64,000 nucleotides of DNA from Ligustrum vulgare (GCA_963555705.1 OY743171.1:14321352-14385351), one strand, 5' to 3'. Positions 24,757-37,033 are shown, numbered from the stretch's first letter. Notes: generated by a model from the letters alone, not told the origin. Program-made: numbers and translations.

Positions 24757-26005
24757 ATTTCCATTTTACTGACTCCCAAAATCTCACAGCAAATCATTAA
24801 TTACAATCAATTGTATACGCCATTAAAGCAATGGCGACGAACCCAACAATGGTCGAAGCAAAATCAAGTCTGTTCAAAATGATGCCATTGCTGCAGGCTC
24901 TAGAGCGACGAATTTGGTGGGCGATGTAGCGACGGAAGGCGAAGGAGAGCATGTTGATGGCGGAGGAGATTTGGGAGATTTGACGACAACTGAAGATAGA
25001 GTAGTAGAAGAAACTGATGAAGGAGTCGAAGGGATGTTTGTTGGAGCAGGGCCATGAGCGAAAGTCGGTGGGTTTTGAGTAGCAGATTGCAGTTGAGTTG
25101 GTGGTTCATACGATGGAGATGGGCAGCGGAGGACTGTTGCTCCACAGTGAACCTGACCAACAGTGCTACCACATATTGGTTTTTTTGTTTACGGATGTGT
25201 CATGGCCTAAAATTACAAAACTTTACAAACATTACAGCGAGTGTAATAAGTTACATTCGTATTGTTTAATGTTTATGCCTTTTTTGTAATAAGTTACATT
25301 CGTGTTGATTGCAATTCATCATCAATACATCAGATGTAACCAATTGAGTTATTGAGTATGTAGATTGCAAGACAATTTCTGGAAATTACGAAAAGTGTAT
25401 TGTGTCTGATTATGAACATTACAGATCATTACAATAGGTGTACTAAGACTAGTTTTGAATATTACATATCATTACATTGGTGTGCGATGTCTACATTTCG
25501 AAAATTACAGATTAAACAGGGATAGGTTGAGCAAATCAATACAACAAGTGTAGTGTATCTAATTTTGAACATTACGGCTCATAACAGCAAATGTAATATT
25601 GATTAAATGGATTATGTGTTGAAATTATTGATGAAATCAGTACAATACAGCTCATTACAACGTCTGAAATTTTGATGAAATGAATTATGTGTTGGCATCT
25701 TTGAAAAAAAAAAAAAAATCTTAATATATTGATCAAACATCCATTGTACATAGATTAACTACAATTACTTACAAATAAAACATTACACATCATTACGGAA
25801 TATTACAAATATAGACGCCGAAATTCTGTGAAATTTTTAAAATCCAATGAAAAATGATCAACCGTAGAAGGTGGAAGACTAGATCCTGTACGATTGAAGT
25901 CTGATTATGAAAGGAAACGTGTGGCTAAAATTTTGGGATTTTCTGGAATTGCCTAATTTAATTATCTTAAAAAATTGTAACAATGTCCCTAAATATAAGG
26001 GATTT

Positions 26006-27264
26006 ATGTTTAATGGTATCAATTAAATATTAAATTCTCTTTCATGAGAATCTGACATTTTTCTAAAGTTTGATAAGAAATTTAGTAATATTATGAATAG
26101 TTTAAAAATCAGGTAGTTTTCAATTACAGCACATTAAATTTTTCTTTCTCAGATTCTTGTTTGTGCTTTACTCAAAACTCGTAAATACTTCATTAATCCT
26201 TGAAACCTATTTGCAAAGAGTCCTTAAAGGATCTCATCTCATAAACCAAAATATCAGAATATTTGTAACTTAATTTCAATTTCAAAACCTTCTTTTTAAT
26301 TGCATATTTGTTTGTTGAATGGCCATCAATACCAAAGACGAGTCTAATTCCCTGAAGATTCTATAATGAATCACAGTTTGTAATTAATTACAATTGCAAT
26401 TGTAACTTATTTACTTTCCGTAATGAATTGCATTAATAATTAATAAAGTTGTAATTTTATTTCAATTTTGTAATAAATTACATTTGCAATTAATTATATT
26501 TTGTAATGAATTACGGTTTCATTACAGTTTTGTAAATAATTACAATCGTAACTTAATTTCAATTTTGTAATCAATTAGAAATGTAACTTAAACTAGTTAC
26601 AAAATTTAATTAGTTACATTCACCTAGCCTTAATTAAAATTACAATTATAACTTTATTTCATAATTAATTACTATTCTAATTTTATTTTATTTTAATTTT
26701 ACAATTAATTACAATTGTAACTAATGAACTTGTAACTATTATATAATTAAATGAACTAACAAGTTATTGGTCAAGTAAAACTGACTCCAAATAAAATCCT
26801 ATTTTTTTTGGGGGGGGGGGGGGGGGCTATGCACAGATTCTATCAGAATTTTGATACTTCAAATTATGGACCAGATTATAATATTGATTTCCTTTAAGCA
26901 ATGGTACATTTTTACTGTAAAAGATGGCGTCGCCTTTTCGTGCTAATGGAAATTATACCCTTCCATAATTCAAGGAAAATTCATTTCCCATTCAATTCAG
27001 GGGCAAATGTGTAAAAATTGTTGGGACCAAAGCTGGATTCTAGGGAAAAGCACATTATTGACCAGATCTTGGGGATCCAGTGAATGGTGAGGTGCTAGTG
27101 TGCTGCTGGTGAATTGCTCGGCTCTTGCGAGCTTTAGTCTTTGGTTGGAATTTTAACTGATTTAATAAAATAGTATATAATTACCTAATTTTGAAAATTT
27201 TAAATTCAAACATATGATTGTATCTAATTAGCCCAGAACGGAATAGGGAACAATACATAAAAGG
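26006..27264. other. AT-rich spacer with TTACAATT-type repeats and a G17 run
   Basis: From 26360 to 26760 the sequence is built of AATTACAATTG/CAATTGTAA-like palindromic units. A run of eight T and seventeen G (26802-26826) follows. No gene is recognised. It separates the two MULE-like elements. Confidence 0.55.
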
Positions 27265-27719
27265 AAAATTACGCAAGTGGTGGTTGTAATGTGTCGTAAT
27301 TGAAAAATACTGGAATTTCATACTATTCGTAATAATGCACGATTTCATTTGAAAAGTTTAGAAAACACACCGGAATTGGTAAAAGATAATGTATTAATAT
27401 ATAATTGTAATTAAATATGGCAATCAAAATAGGCAAATTCTATCTTTTCCCAGAACAGGACCTGCGGACTTTCTTCTCCAATTTTTCGTGCACGGTTTTC
27501 CACGGTATTGACATCATCAATTCCAGCCATTGTTGATCTGTTCTACATCTTTTCGGCCATTCCCACAATAATGACATCATCAATTCCGGCCAATTTTGTT
27601 GTCATCAATTTGTCTCCAGCAATATTTCTGGTAATTGAATCATTTCGTTTGATTTTCATCTGTAATTTCATCTTCGACTGTTATTCTCCAGCTTCTAGAC
27701 AGTATGTAATATCCGGCTT

Positions 27720-28220
27720 CTAGAATGTAATTTCGGTAACATATTACACAACTCTGACTTTGTAATGTTGTGTAATATGTTGTAAGTTTTGATAGATATA
27801 ATATTGTAACGAACTGTAATTTCTGTGGGAGTGAAAAAAAAAATCCAACAAATTTACTTCACACAAATTTGCAAAAGATCACATAAATGGGTGAGAACTA
27901 TTGTATTGTATGTTATTACGGTCGATGTAACATCTTGTAATGTTGATAATGTATTGATACATTGTAAGTAATAATTATGTTACATTTAGTATTCGAGGGA
28001 AGGAAACAGTACACGTGTATCTTCGTTCCAAATGAATATTACAATGCATGCGATAAAAGTTTATAACGTAATGTTTCAATTTATAATAGATTCAACCACT
28101 TTGTAATGTTGCTGTGAAATTGCATGCATTCCATATTTGTGTAATGTTGTGTAAGATTTTTTTATGTTTGACAAATATTATGATGTAATGACATATATTT
28201 ATTACAGTCTGTGTAATAAA
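27720..28220. repeat. TGTAATGT-type repeats, 5' side of the MULE
   Basis: TGTAATGTTG, TTGTAATG and related units recur irregularly. The same vocabulary appears at 46580-47260 and 63540-64000, so it is a property of this MULE family and not random AT-richness. Confidence 0.6.
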
Positions 28221-28314
28221 TGCATTTAGTTTGGGATTCGAGGGGAGTAAACATCACACTTCCTTAATTTCGTTCCTAATAATATTACAACGCCTGTAAA
28301 GTTGAATAAATAAA

Positions 28315-28460
28315 AGGGAAGAAAATTGGGTTGCCTCCCAACAAGTACTTGTTTATAGTCATTAGCTTGACTTTGATGTTTTGGCAACTCATGGTGGCTT
28401 GAAAAGAGAGTTTTAAGCTCTGCACTTGCTGCACATGCAGGCATTGTCTTATTCATCCTT
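28315..28460 (-). repeat. Short fragment related to the Athila-like array element
   Basis: The minus strand reads GCTAATGAC, then AAGTACTTGTTGGGAGGCAACCC, closely resembling 33140-33190 of the array unit (GCTAATGAC, then AAGCGCTTAATGGGAGGCAACCC). In translation both give an AND(Y/F)K segment. It looks like a diverged scrap of the same retroelement lineage, placed upstream of the transposase. Confidence 0.55.
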
Positions 28461-28548
28461 CAGCCTCCAGATTATCAAATTTTAATTTTTATCCCTTCCA
28501 ACTAGTCCACCATATCCAAACCTGACAAACTTCCCATTATGCGTTGAA

Positions 28549-30516
28549 TTGGTTCCAGTATTGGGTAATGACATTGTTGTTCTACATACTGAAGATGAAC
28601 TTGGCTTATCCAACACATGTAATTTAGGATCCAACATTACAAAAATGTTACAACTTCAGTTTCATGATAATATTACACCCATTCAAATCATGTCAACAAA
28701 TAAGCTGTCATTAGATGAGATAGCTTCAATATTGTGTGATATGGCTGAGAGTGTGAATCAACGTAAAGTAGATAGTGATGAGAATGTGATTACAAGTACA
28801 AAGGTCAGCATTATTGTTAGAGGCCAAATTTTCTTGGATAAAAGAGTACTTAAAAAGGAAATGAAGTTGTACACCATCAATAACAAGTTTCAATTTAAAG
28901 TGAAACGGTCTGACAAGATGGAATATGTTGTAGAATGTTTGGATCCTAGTTGCAATTGAAAACTAAAAGCTTCTAAGGTTGGAAAGACTGACATGTTCAA
29001 GATAAGGAAGATACTTGCATACCACAATTCTGGAGTAGATGCGATGTTGGGTGATCATCTCAAGCTACTACCGCCATTGTAGTTGAGGTGATAAAGAACA
29101 AGTTCAGATCGGGCAAGGTAGACTACAAACCAATATACATAATCCATAACATGTTAGTTAATTATGGGATTACACACAGTTACGAGAAAGCTTGGCAGGC
29201 AAGGGAACATGCCTTTAATGAGATAATGGGTGACCCCGTGGATTCATATGCAAGCTTACCAGCATATTTGAGTGTGTTATCTGATAATAACTCTGGTACT
29301 ATTACCAAAATCAAAATAGATGATAGTGACAAATTCAAGTATGTTTACATTGCATTAGGTGCTTCAGTGCTAAGGTGGTCTAAATGCAAGCTCGTCATCA
29401 TTGTTGATGAAGCATACTTAAAAGGTCAATATGGTGGTACATTGTTCACGGCTTGTACAGAGGATGAAGATAATGGCATATTCGTTCTTGCTTTTGGTGT
29501 TGGGGATTCTGAGAATAATAAATCGTGGGAATGATTTTTTCGTTGTCTAAGTAAGGCATACGGTGATCGGGATGACTTGTACATCGTGCTTGATGGGTGT
29601 CAAAGCATTAAGAATGCATTGCATTAGTGTACCCAGATGCTTTCCTGGCTTGTGTTGCTTTCATGTATTGGATAATGTAACCAACAAGTATGGTAAACCT
29701 GGTCAGAAAATCACAACATCGTACAATGCAGCTGTCCGAGCGTAACGATAACTGACTTCAATTATCAAATAAATCAATTGGACATGATCAGTAAAAAGAT
29801 TCGTTCTTACTTGGTAATATTACAAAAAAAATTTGCATGTGTTATATTACATCATGATATGTTATATTATAATGTACTTTTCCAAAATGGGAAAAGGATA
29901 TGAAGTTTGATAAATGGTCAGGGCGCATATGGGACAAAACAGGTATAGTGTAATGACATCAAACATTGTTGAATATGTTAATGCTATAACATATGTGGCA
30001 AAAAAAGTTCATGATTGTTACTCTATTGGAAAGCCTACGGCGTAAGTTGCAAGAAGGGTTCAATAAGAATAGTAACAAGGTTGCTTCCACATTCATGAAG
30101 TTAGCAACACATGCAGAGAAGGAATTGAGGATGAATTCAGCCATTGGATGAAATTGAAGGTAGTATATTAAACTCGTAATATATTTTTACTATTAGATTA
30201 AGTTTCGTCGTAATTAAATTATTTTAATTCAATGCAGGTATGTGCGTCAAGTCAAACTATATTCGAGGTTGGTGATGGAATTACGTCGAATACAGTGAAC
30301 ATGAAGGAAATTACCTGCACATGTAACATATTCCAAATAAATAAGATCCCTTGATGCCATGCTCTTTCAGTAATCAGTAGTATCAAGGCAGATTCGTATG
30401 ACTATTGTTCTTTATATTATTCTAAGGATTATTACCTTGAAACTTACAAACATGACATATACCTGGTAGGTGACCGGTCTAGTTGGAAACTACCTGATGA
30501 TTTTAGGCCAGTTGTG
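28549..30516 (+). pseudogene. MULE transposase, N-terminal and central parts (MuDR, MULE, SWIM domains)
   Basis: In order: a MuDR-type N-terminal domain (28800-29010, with GQIFLDKRVLKKEMK and YVVECLDPSC); the DDE transposase domain (29300-29760, with ALGASVLRWSKCK, VIIVDEAYLKGQYGG, TACTEDEDNGIF and FGVGDSENNKSWE); and a SWIM finger (around 30310-30370, CTCNIF, then CHALSV). The encoded enzyme would cut and paste the element. TGA codons stand at 28957-28959 and 29532-29534, both where relatives have Trp. Frameshifts occur near 29080 and 29620, and a TGA lies inside the SWIM finger. The frame is interrupted at 30521 by the retrotransposon array and resumes at 46182. Confidence 0.88.
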
Positions 30517-30521
30517 GTATT

Positions 30522-32155
30522 TGATAAGTGTGCGTTTTACACACTTATTGTGCTTTTGAATAGACAATTTAATTGACAAATTAAGCAAATATCTACTTAT
30601 ATATTGTGTTTATCTTGTACAATTAGGTACAACCTCAATTGGAAAGCAAATGGACAAGATTGGAGTGCAATCAGGCTAAAAGAAGAGCAAATTTGATGTC
30701 CAAGGACCTAATTGAAAGAAATCAAAAGTTTGGGGACTTAATTGCAACATCTCAGAAAGATGGAGGACCTACCTTGCAAATATTTCAGGGGCATATTTGT
30801 AATAAAATTCAAAATTCGAGGACTAAATTGAAGAAGACCAGAAGTTGGAGGACTTGGATGGCAATTAATTGAAGGACCAGACCACAAACACTCAGTCAGC
30901 TGAACCACGCGATCGCGTGGTTAAGCACAGGCAGCGATCGCGAATCAAGCATATATTCCAACCCGAGAGTTTTCAAGTCAGCCACGCGATTGCGTGGTCA
31001 AAATTTGGAGCAATAATCTGGGCCGACCCGGTGCGACCCGGTTCGGCCCATATGCTATTTTTCGCGGATCTACGCGAAAAGAGTGGTTTTTAGGGCATTT
31101 TTGAGAGGGTTCAAAAAACATCATCCACATTATTCAACCACCAAACCCTAGCCCCCTTCCCTTTTTCTCTCTTTTCTTTCTTTTTCTTTTCTTTTCTTTT
31201 CCTTTTCTTTTCTTTGTTTTTGGTTTTGTTTGTAAATTAGTTGTAGTTTAGTTTTGTTTCTAAGTTACTAGCACCATTTGGATCAAGGAAGCAAGAAGTG
31301 AGGTGAAGACTCAAAACATTATTGAAGGGATTTTGGAGCAAAAATCAAGGGAAGTGATTTATTTCATTATCTTGTATTTTAATCTTTGATTTCTATATTT
31401 TGTGATGTATTTTTGTAAACCTCAACTTTTGTGCAAAATTTATATAATGGGCTAGTTATTTTATGTTGGGATGATTGATGTAGCTTAACTTAGTTTAAGT
31501 AATTTTAATGTTTGTTTATTAATTTTGAACTTATTTCATGTGTGTTTGTTATTGAGATTATTCCATGTGTTTGATTGATCACCAAATATATGTTTTGTGA
31601 AGTGTATGATAATCGAGAGATATTATGCATTTTAGACCAAATAACAAATGCTCTAGGTTCTTGTTAAGGATAGAGATATACCTTAAACCCTAGATGATCC
31701 ATTGAGCTATTTTCACAAAGAGTTAATGCAATTGATTGGGCATTAATCGACATAGAGATATAGTAGGTTAGACCAATTGATTAGGGTTGATTTCACTCGA
31801 GAGACGTAATTGGCTAAGCTTGGAAAATCGGGTCTAACATTGTAAATGGGTAATTTATTAATTTGCATGTGTTGAGAAAGTACTTAAGCAAGAGTTAAGT
31901 AAAATCATGAATCCCAACTATTTTATCTTCCATTTTCCTTATTTTAATTTGGTTTAAAAGTAGTTTCGTTAATTTAGAATTTTCCAAAATCCATCTTTTA
32001 ATTGTGTGTTTCTCTTTGTTGTTAGAATTAAATTAATTAAAGTTGTATAATCTAAAGTAAACATTCCTCGTGGGATCGACAATCCGGACTCAAAAAGTCC
32101 ACTTTATTACTTGTACGCGACCCGTGCGCTTGCGGTACACTATTTTGAGCGAACA
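30522..32155 (+). repeat. LTR1 of the array (1634 bp, long form)
   Basis: It starts TGATAAGTGTGCG and ends TTTTGAGCGAACA. It keeps about 17 bp near 30545-30562 (CTTATTGTGC...) that LTR2-4 lack, and has G where they have A in GTGTGCG. It contains a CCACGCGATCGCGTGG palindrome at 30905-30920, a degraded copy at 30982-30997, and a CT-rich tract (31155-31215). Confidence 0.93.
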
Positions 32156-32161
32156 AGTTTT

Positions 32162-32179
32162 TGGCGCCGTTGCCGGGGA
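32162..32179 (+). promoter_or_regulatory. Primer-binding site, tRNA-Asp type, unit 1
   Basis: TGGCGCCGTTGCCGGGGA lies six bases after LTR1. It is the primer site known from Athila and related elements, complementary to the 3' end of tRNA-Asp. It recurs at 36837-36854 and 41512-41529. Confidence 0.9.
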
Positions 32180-32358
32180 ATGTTTTTACTTTGATTATTA
32201 CTTTAGTTAATTTTAGTTTTAACAATTTGTAATTATTTTTGTTTTATGTTTCATTTTGTTATTTTTGGTTAACCACCACAATTCTAATCTTTCTTGTGTT
32301 TAGTTTTCTTTCTATGCATATTTCATTTTAACATTGGCAAAATAGGAAAGCAATTGCA

Positions 32359-33126
32359 TTGAACAATCTCAACATGGGTGATGAATACATGCTTGAAGAA
32401 TATTCAAGTTGTGAAATTTGTTACAAGATGCATTGTAATGGACAATGTTTGTTTTCGGGAAATGATTTGATTACGTCGAAGCTTATTGGGTTTAGACAAT
32501 ATTTGAAATGCCGAAAACAAGCAATTGATACATTGGATGTGAGTTACATGCTCTTGGGAGATTGTGTACCGGATGATTGGGATGAGGACATCACTCTTGT
32601 GGGAGATGGTCCTCCACTATTGAATGAGAAGGTACTTGCAAAGTATTACAATGAGCTTGCCAATTTGGATGAAGAGGATATGCTTATGGGGGATGCCATA
32701 TATTGGGAAGGATTCCAAATGTGGGGGTATAACCCACTCTTGGGAATTAATAGGAAAAACTTGCCGTTGCCCATGGATTCAAATTTTGGATCGGTCATTC
32801 AATCCGAGGAGACATCAACTAAAGAAGATGAGCTTGAAGAGAATGACAATTTAATCACACAAGAATCACATGAGGAAGTGACAATTAATGAGGAAGAGAT
32901 CAAATCAAATTCTCTCAACTTCATTGATTGTCCAATAATTGATTTTGTGATTAAGCCACTTGAGAAGGTGCAAGTCTATTTAGTTGAGTTTGAGTTGGAT
33001 GGAATAGGCAAGTCTCATGACTTTGGAAGGGGCAAGGTGCAAGTGTTTAGATCAAATGAAGAGTGGGGCAAAGCCAAAAGAAGCAAAATGGGCAAGGCAT
33101 CAAAAGCTATGTTTAGAGTGTCATGA
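32359..33126 (+). CDS. Unrecognised 255-residue ORF of the array element, unit 1
   Basis: This ORF starts at a codon read as Met just upstream of an ATG for MGDEYMLEEYS and runs to a TGA. It is not recognised as gag, pol or env. Visible features are a Cys cluster near the N-terminus (SSCEICYKMHCNGQC), an acidic middle (EEDMLMGDA; then an E/D-rich stretch at about 150-180) and a basic Lys/Arg-rich C-terminus (KAKRSKMGKASKAMF). No signal peptide or membrane segment is seen. The frame is intact and identical in all three units. That may reflect recency and not selection. It could be a captured host fragment or a diverged gag remnant. Confidence 0.6.
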   Translation: MNNLNMGDEYMLEEYSSCEICYKMHCNGQCLFSGNDLITSKLIGFRQYLKCRKQAIDTLDVSYMLLGDCVPDDWDEDITLVGDGPPLLNEKVLAKYYNELANLDEEDMLMGDAIYWEGFQMWGYNPLLGINRKNLPLPMDSNFGSVIQSEETSTKEDELEENDNLITQESHEEVTINEEEIKSNSLNFIDCPIIDFVIKPLEKVQVYLVEFELDGIGKSHDFGRGKVQVFRSNEEWGKAKRSKMGKASKAMFRVS

Positions 33127-35213
33127 AGTGCTTATGCGGAGAGTCGAGCTAATGACTTTAAAATAAGCGCTTAATGGGAGGCAACCCATTCTCTATCCTT
33201 TACTTGCTTTAATTTTATTTTTTGCATTTTATCTACTTTCTTGCATTTTGTTTACTTTCTTGCAAATAAGTTGGTTGGGCCAAGTCTTTATCTTCTACAT
33301 TTATTTTCCTCAAGTTGGGTGGTGTGAAATAGCTCTAATTCATTCTCATTTAATTCTAACATATACTCATATCAAACTTTAAAACTCAAAATTTGCTTAA
33401 AACTCATTTTTAAATCACTTGGTTCATATTGTCTTTTATCTTCAAGTGTGATTTAATATTGATGTGGATAGGAAAATTATATTGGATTTATGAGTTAGAA
33501 TTGAGATGTTGAATGTAATTTTAATTTTTGGGTCATTCAACATTTAATATCTACTCTTTTCTTGTGTTTTCATAGGATGCTCACAAGGTGTTCGATGAAA
33601 TGCCTCATTGGAGAAAGTTGTGTTCAATCGGTTGGAGGCTTCAACACAAGTTTGGGGGTGGATTGTTGGTGATTGCAATGAGAGTTCACATGCCCAAGAC
33701 CACTTATTAGTGCCCCAACACTTCTTGGGATGTTTAGTAACTTCTTTCCTCTTACTTTGATTTTATTTTACACATTGAGGACAATGTGCATTTCAAGTTT
33801 GGGGGTGATTTCCTATTGTGTATTGACATGTTAGATAGCCTTGCCGTGGCCAGGATTACTTAGATGTTTAAAATTGTTATTGATTCATGATTTATGACCA
33901 ATATGCTACTTGTGTCTACTTTTACAAAATGCTTATCCATGCAAGATCATAATTATCTTGAACACAATAGTCATAATCGATTGTTGGTGAAGTTTGGGAA
34001 TTGTTGAAGGGTGAAGAAGTTAATGGAGTAGAATAATTAGGTTGTGAGCTTGTATTGTTAATTTTTATCAACCTATCAAATGTTTCCCAAAAACTCTAAA
34101 TCTCTTTACTCTATTGTAAGACAAGTTTGGGGGTGATCGACCCGGTGAAGGAGACGGTCTAGACGTGTGGTGATTCCATGCATGTTGGAAATAAATTTTG
34201 TGTGGAGTGTATTTCGCCAAGTATAAGCTAAGCAATGACCGTATGCTAAATTTCTAAGCCCATTTTAATTTTTGCATTGCATTGCCCTATCTCGAAGCCT
34301 TTTTGACTCGAGTAATTAAGCCCGTAGGAGTATCTTGAAACTTGGTGCCTTAAGTTTGAAACTTGGGAGTCACCGGCCGAAAGCTCGCTACATGGGTCAA
34401 TTAGAAAGCTTAATGAGTAGGGTATTTACGCACTTGAAAAAAAAAAAAAAAAAAAGCACTTCATCATTGCATTTGTTTAATAAGTCTACCTCACTTCGTA
34501 GCCTTTTTGACTCGAGTTATTAAGTCCGTAGGGGTATTTTGAAACCTGGTACCCTTTGATCTTATAACAATCGGGGAATTTCCGACCTAAAGCTCGCTAC
34601 ATGGGTCAATTAGAAAGCTTAAGGGAGTGGGGAAGACACGAGCATTCATCACGTTAGTTGTTAGAAATCATGCATTTGTACTTGCATAAGGGCTTAGATG
34701 AATAGTGGGTTTGAATTGCTTAGTATAAGCTTGAATGTCGAAGCACTCATTAGTGGAGAGTCGCCGCATTTCTAGGTTGTCGGGATTGTCAGTAAAACAC
34801 ACCCAAACTAGAGTGAAAAAAGAAAATAGTGATTTGAGAGTACCCTCTAGAATTGCATCCCGGGAAAGTAAAGAAAAATATGTATTGGGGGATGAATGTC
34901 ACGAGTGGGAAAGAAAACGAATTGACCACTAATGGTGGGTAGTTTTGACTTGAAACCTCTTTACTCATCAATATTCTCGAAACTTAATTGACAATTGAAA
35001 GTGACTATGTACACACACACCGATCGAACATTGGATTAGCTTAACTTCTTTTTGGTAGCATTATTTGGAATCATACTTTTGAATTGATTATACAATTTTG
35101 CACTCATGAGTAATTTGCAAGTTATCTAACATTGTTGATCTATATTTCACGTTACTTGATTGCACTAGTAGATAATTTTGCTCGAGACGAGCAAAAGCTC
35201 AAGTTTGGGGGTG
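33127..35213 (+). other. Non-coding interior of array unit 1, with PPT-like and direct repeats
   Basis: CAAGTTTGGGGGTG occurs at 33647-33660, 33794-33807, 34122-34135 and 35200-35213; only the last sits at an LTR border and can act as the polypurine tract. Segments 34296-34413 and 34500-34622 are diverged direct repeats (AGCCTTTTTGACTCGAG to TTAGAAAGCTTAA) offset by 204 bp, with an A run between. Interiors 2 and 3 repeat the layout at +4675 and +9350. Confidence 0.85.
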
Positions 35214-36830
35214 TGATAAGTGTGCATTTTACACATAGACAATTTAATTGACAAATTGAGCAAATATCTACTTATATATTGTGTTTATCTTGTACAATTA
35301 GGTACAACCTCAATTGGAAAGCAAATGGACAAGATTGGAGTGCAATCAGGCTAAAAGAAGAGCAAATTTGATGTTCAAGGACCTAATTGAAAGAAATCAA
35401 AAGTTTGGGGACTTAATTGCAACATCTCAGAAAGATGGAGGACCTACCTTGCAAATATTTCAGGGGCATATTTGTAATAAAATTCAAAATTCGAGGACTA
35501 AATTGAAGAAGACCAGAAGTTGGAGGACTTGGATGGCAATTAATTGAAGGACCAGACCACAAACACTCAGTCAGCTGAACCACGCGATCGCGTGGTTAAG
35601 CACAGGCAGCGATCGCGAATCAAGCATATATTCCAACCCGAGAGTTTTCAAGTCAGCCACGCGATCGCGTGGTCAAAATTTGGAGCAATAATCTGGGCCG
35701 ACCCGGTGCGACCCGGTTCGGCCCATATGCTATTTTTCGCGGATCTACGCGAAAAGAGTGGTTTTTAGGGCATTTTTGAGAGGGTTCAAAAAACATCATC
35801 CACATTATTCAACCACCAAACCCTAGCCCCCTTCCCTTTTTCTCTCTTTTCTTTCTTTTTCTTTTCTTTTCTTTTCCTTTTCTTTTCTTTGTTTTTGGTT
35901 TTGTTTGTAAATTAGTTGTAGTTTAGTTTTGTTTCTAAGTTACTAGCACCATTTGGATCAAGGAAGCAAGAAGTGAGGTGAAGACTCAAAACATTATTGA
36001 AGGGATTTTGGAGCAAAAATCAAGGGAATTGATTTATTTCATTATCTTGTATTTTAATCTTTGATTTCTATATTTTGTGATGTATTTTTGTAAACCTCAA
36101 CTTTTGTGCAAAATTTATATAATGGGCTAGTTATTTTATGTTGGGATGATTGATGTAGCTTAACTTAGTTTAAGTAATTTTAATGTTTGTTTATTAATTT
36201 TGAACTTATTTCATGTGTGTTTGTTATTGAGATTATTCCATGTGTTTGATTGATCACCAAATATATGTTTTGTGAAGTGTATGATAATCGAGAGATATTA
36301 TGCATTTTAGACCAAATAACAAATGCTCTAGGTTCTTGTTAAGGATAGAGATATACCTTAAACCCTAGATGATCCATTGAGCTATTTTCACAAAGAGTTA
36401 ATGCAATTGATTGGGCATTAATCGACATAGAGATATAGTAGGTTAGACCAATTGATTAGGGTTGATTTCACTCGAGAGACGTAATTGGCTAAGCTTGGAA
36501 AATCGGGTCTAACATTGTAAATGGGTAATTTATTAATTTGCATGTGTTGAGAAAGTACTTAAGCAAGAGTTAAGTAAAATCATGAATCCCAACTATTTTA
36601 TCTTCCATTTTCCTTATTTTAATTTGGTTTAAAAGTAGTTTCGTTAATTTAGAATTTTCCAAAATCCATCTTTTAATTGTGTGTTTCTCTTTGTTGTTAG
36701 AATTAAATTAATTAAAGTTGTATAATCTAAAGTAAACATTCCTCGTGGGATCGACAATCCGGACTCAAAAAGTCCACTTTATTACTTGTACGCGACCCGT
36801 GCGCTTGCGGTACACTATTTTGAGCGAACA
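35214..36830 (+). repeat. LTR2 of the array (1617 bp, short form)
   Basis: It has the 17-bp deletion near its start shared with LTR3 and LTR4. Its second palindrome is intact (CCACGCGATCGCGTGG near 35657), unlike LTR1 and LTR3. It has T in ATGTTCAAGG where the others have C, and GGGAATTG where LTR1 and LTR3 have GGGAAGTG. Confidence 0.93.
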
Positions 36831-36836
36831 AGTTTT

Positions 36837-36854
36837 TGGCGCCGTTGCCGGGGA
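36837..36854 (+). promoter_or_regulatory. Primer-binding site, tRNA-Asp type, unit 2
   Basis: Same 18-base site as unit 1, six bases after LTR2. Confidence 0.9.
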
Positions 36855-37033
36855 ATGTTTTTACTTTGATTATTACTTTAGTTAATTTTAGTTTTAACAA
36901 TTTGTAATTATTTTTGTTTTATGTTTCATTTTGTTATTTTTGGTTAACCACCACAATTCTAATCTTTCTTGTGTTTAGTTTTCTTTCTATGCATATTTCA
37001 TTTTAACATTGGCAAAATAGGAAAGCAATTGCA

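Larger units (their letters stand above)
23615..26005. mobile_element. Small Mutator-like element with solo-LTR insertion
   Basis: The left end (about 23615-23670, ATTAGGCTCTACACTAG) resembles the inverted end of the large MULE near 52400 (ATTAGGCCCTACACTAG). The right end near 25960-26005 is an imperfect inverted match to the left end through TTAGG, ACA and AGATAATTA. The interior from 25190 to 25900 is rich in ATTACA/TGTAAT units, as in the large MULE. A solo LTR sits at 23830-24756. No transposase is visible. The borders are approximate and no 9-bp duplication could be fixed. Confidence 0.5.

Noticed and set aside
30639..31093. Short plus-strand frames in the LTRs (77 and 74 codons, repeated four times)
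   Set aside because: They lie inside LTR sequence, have no domain, and their preservation follows from the recent array duplication.
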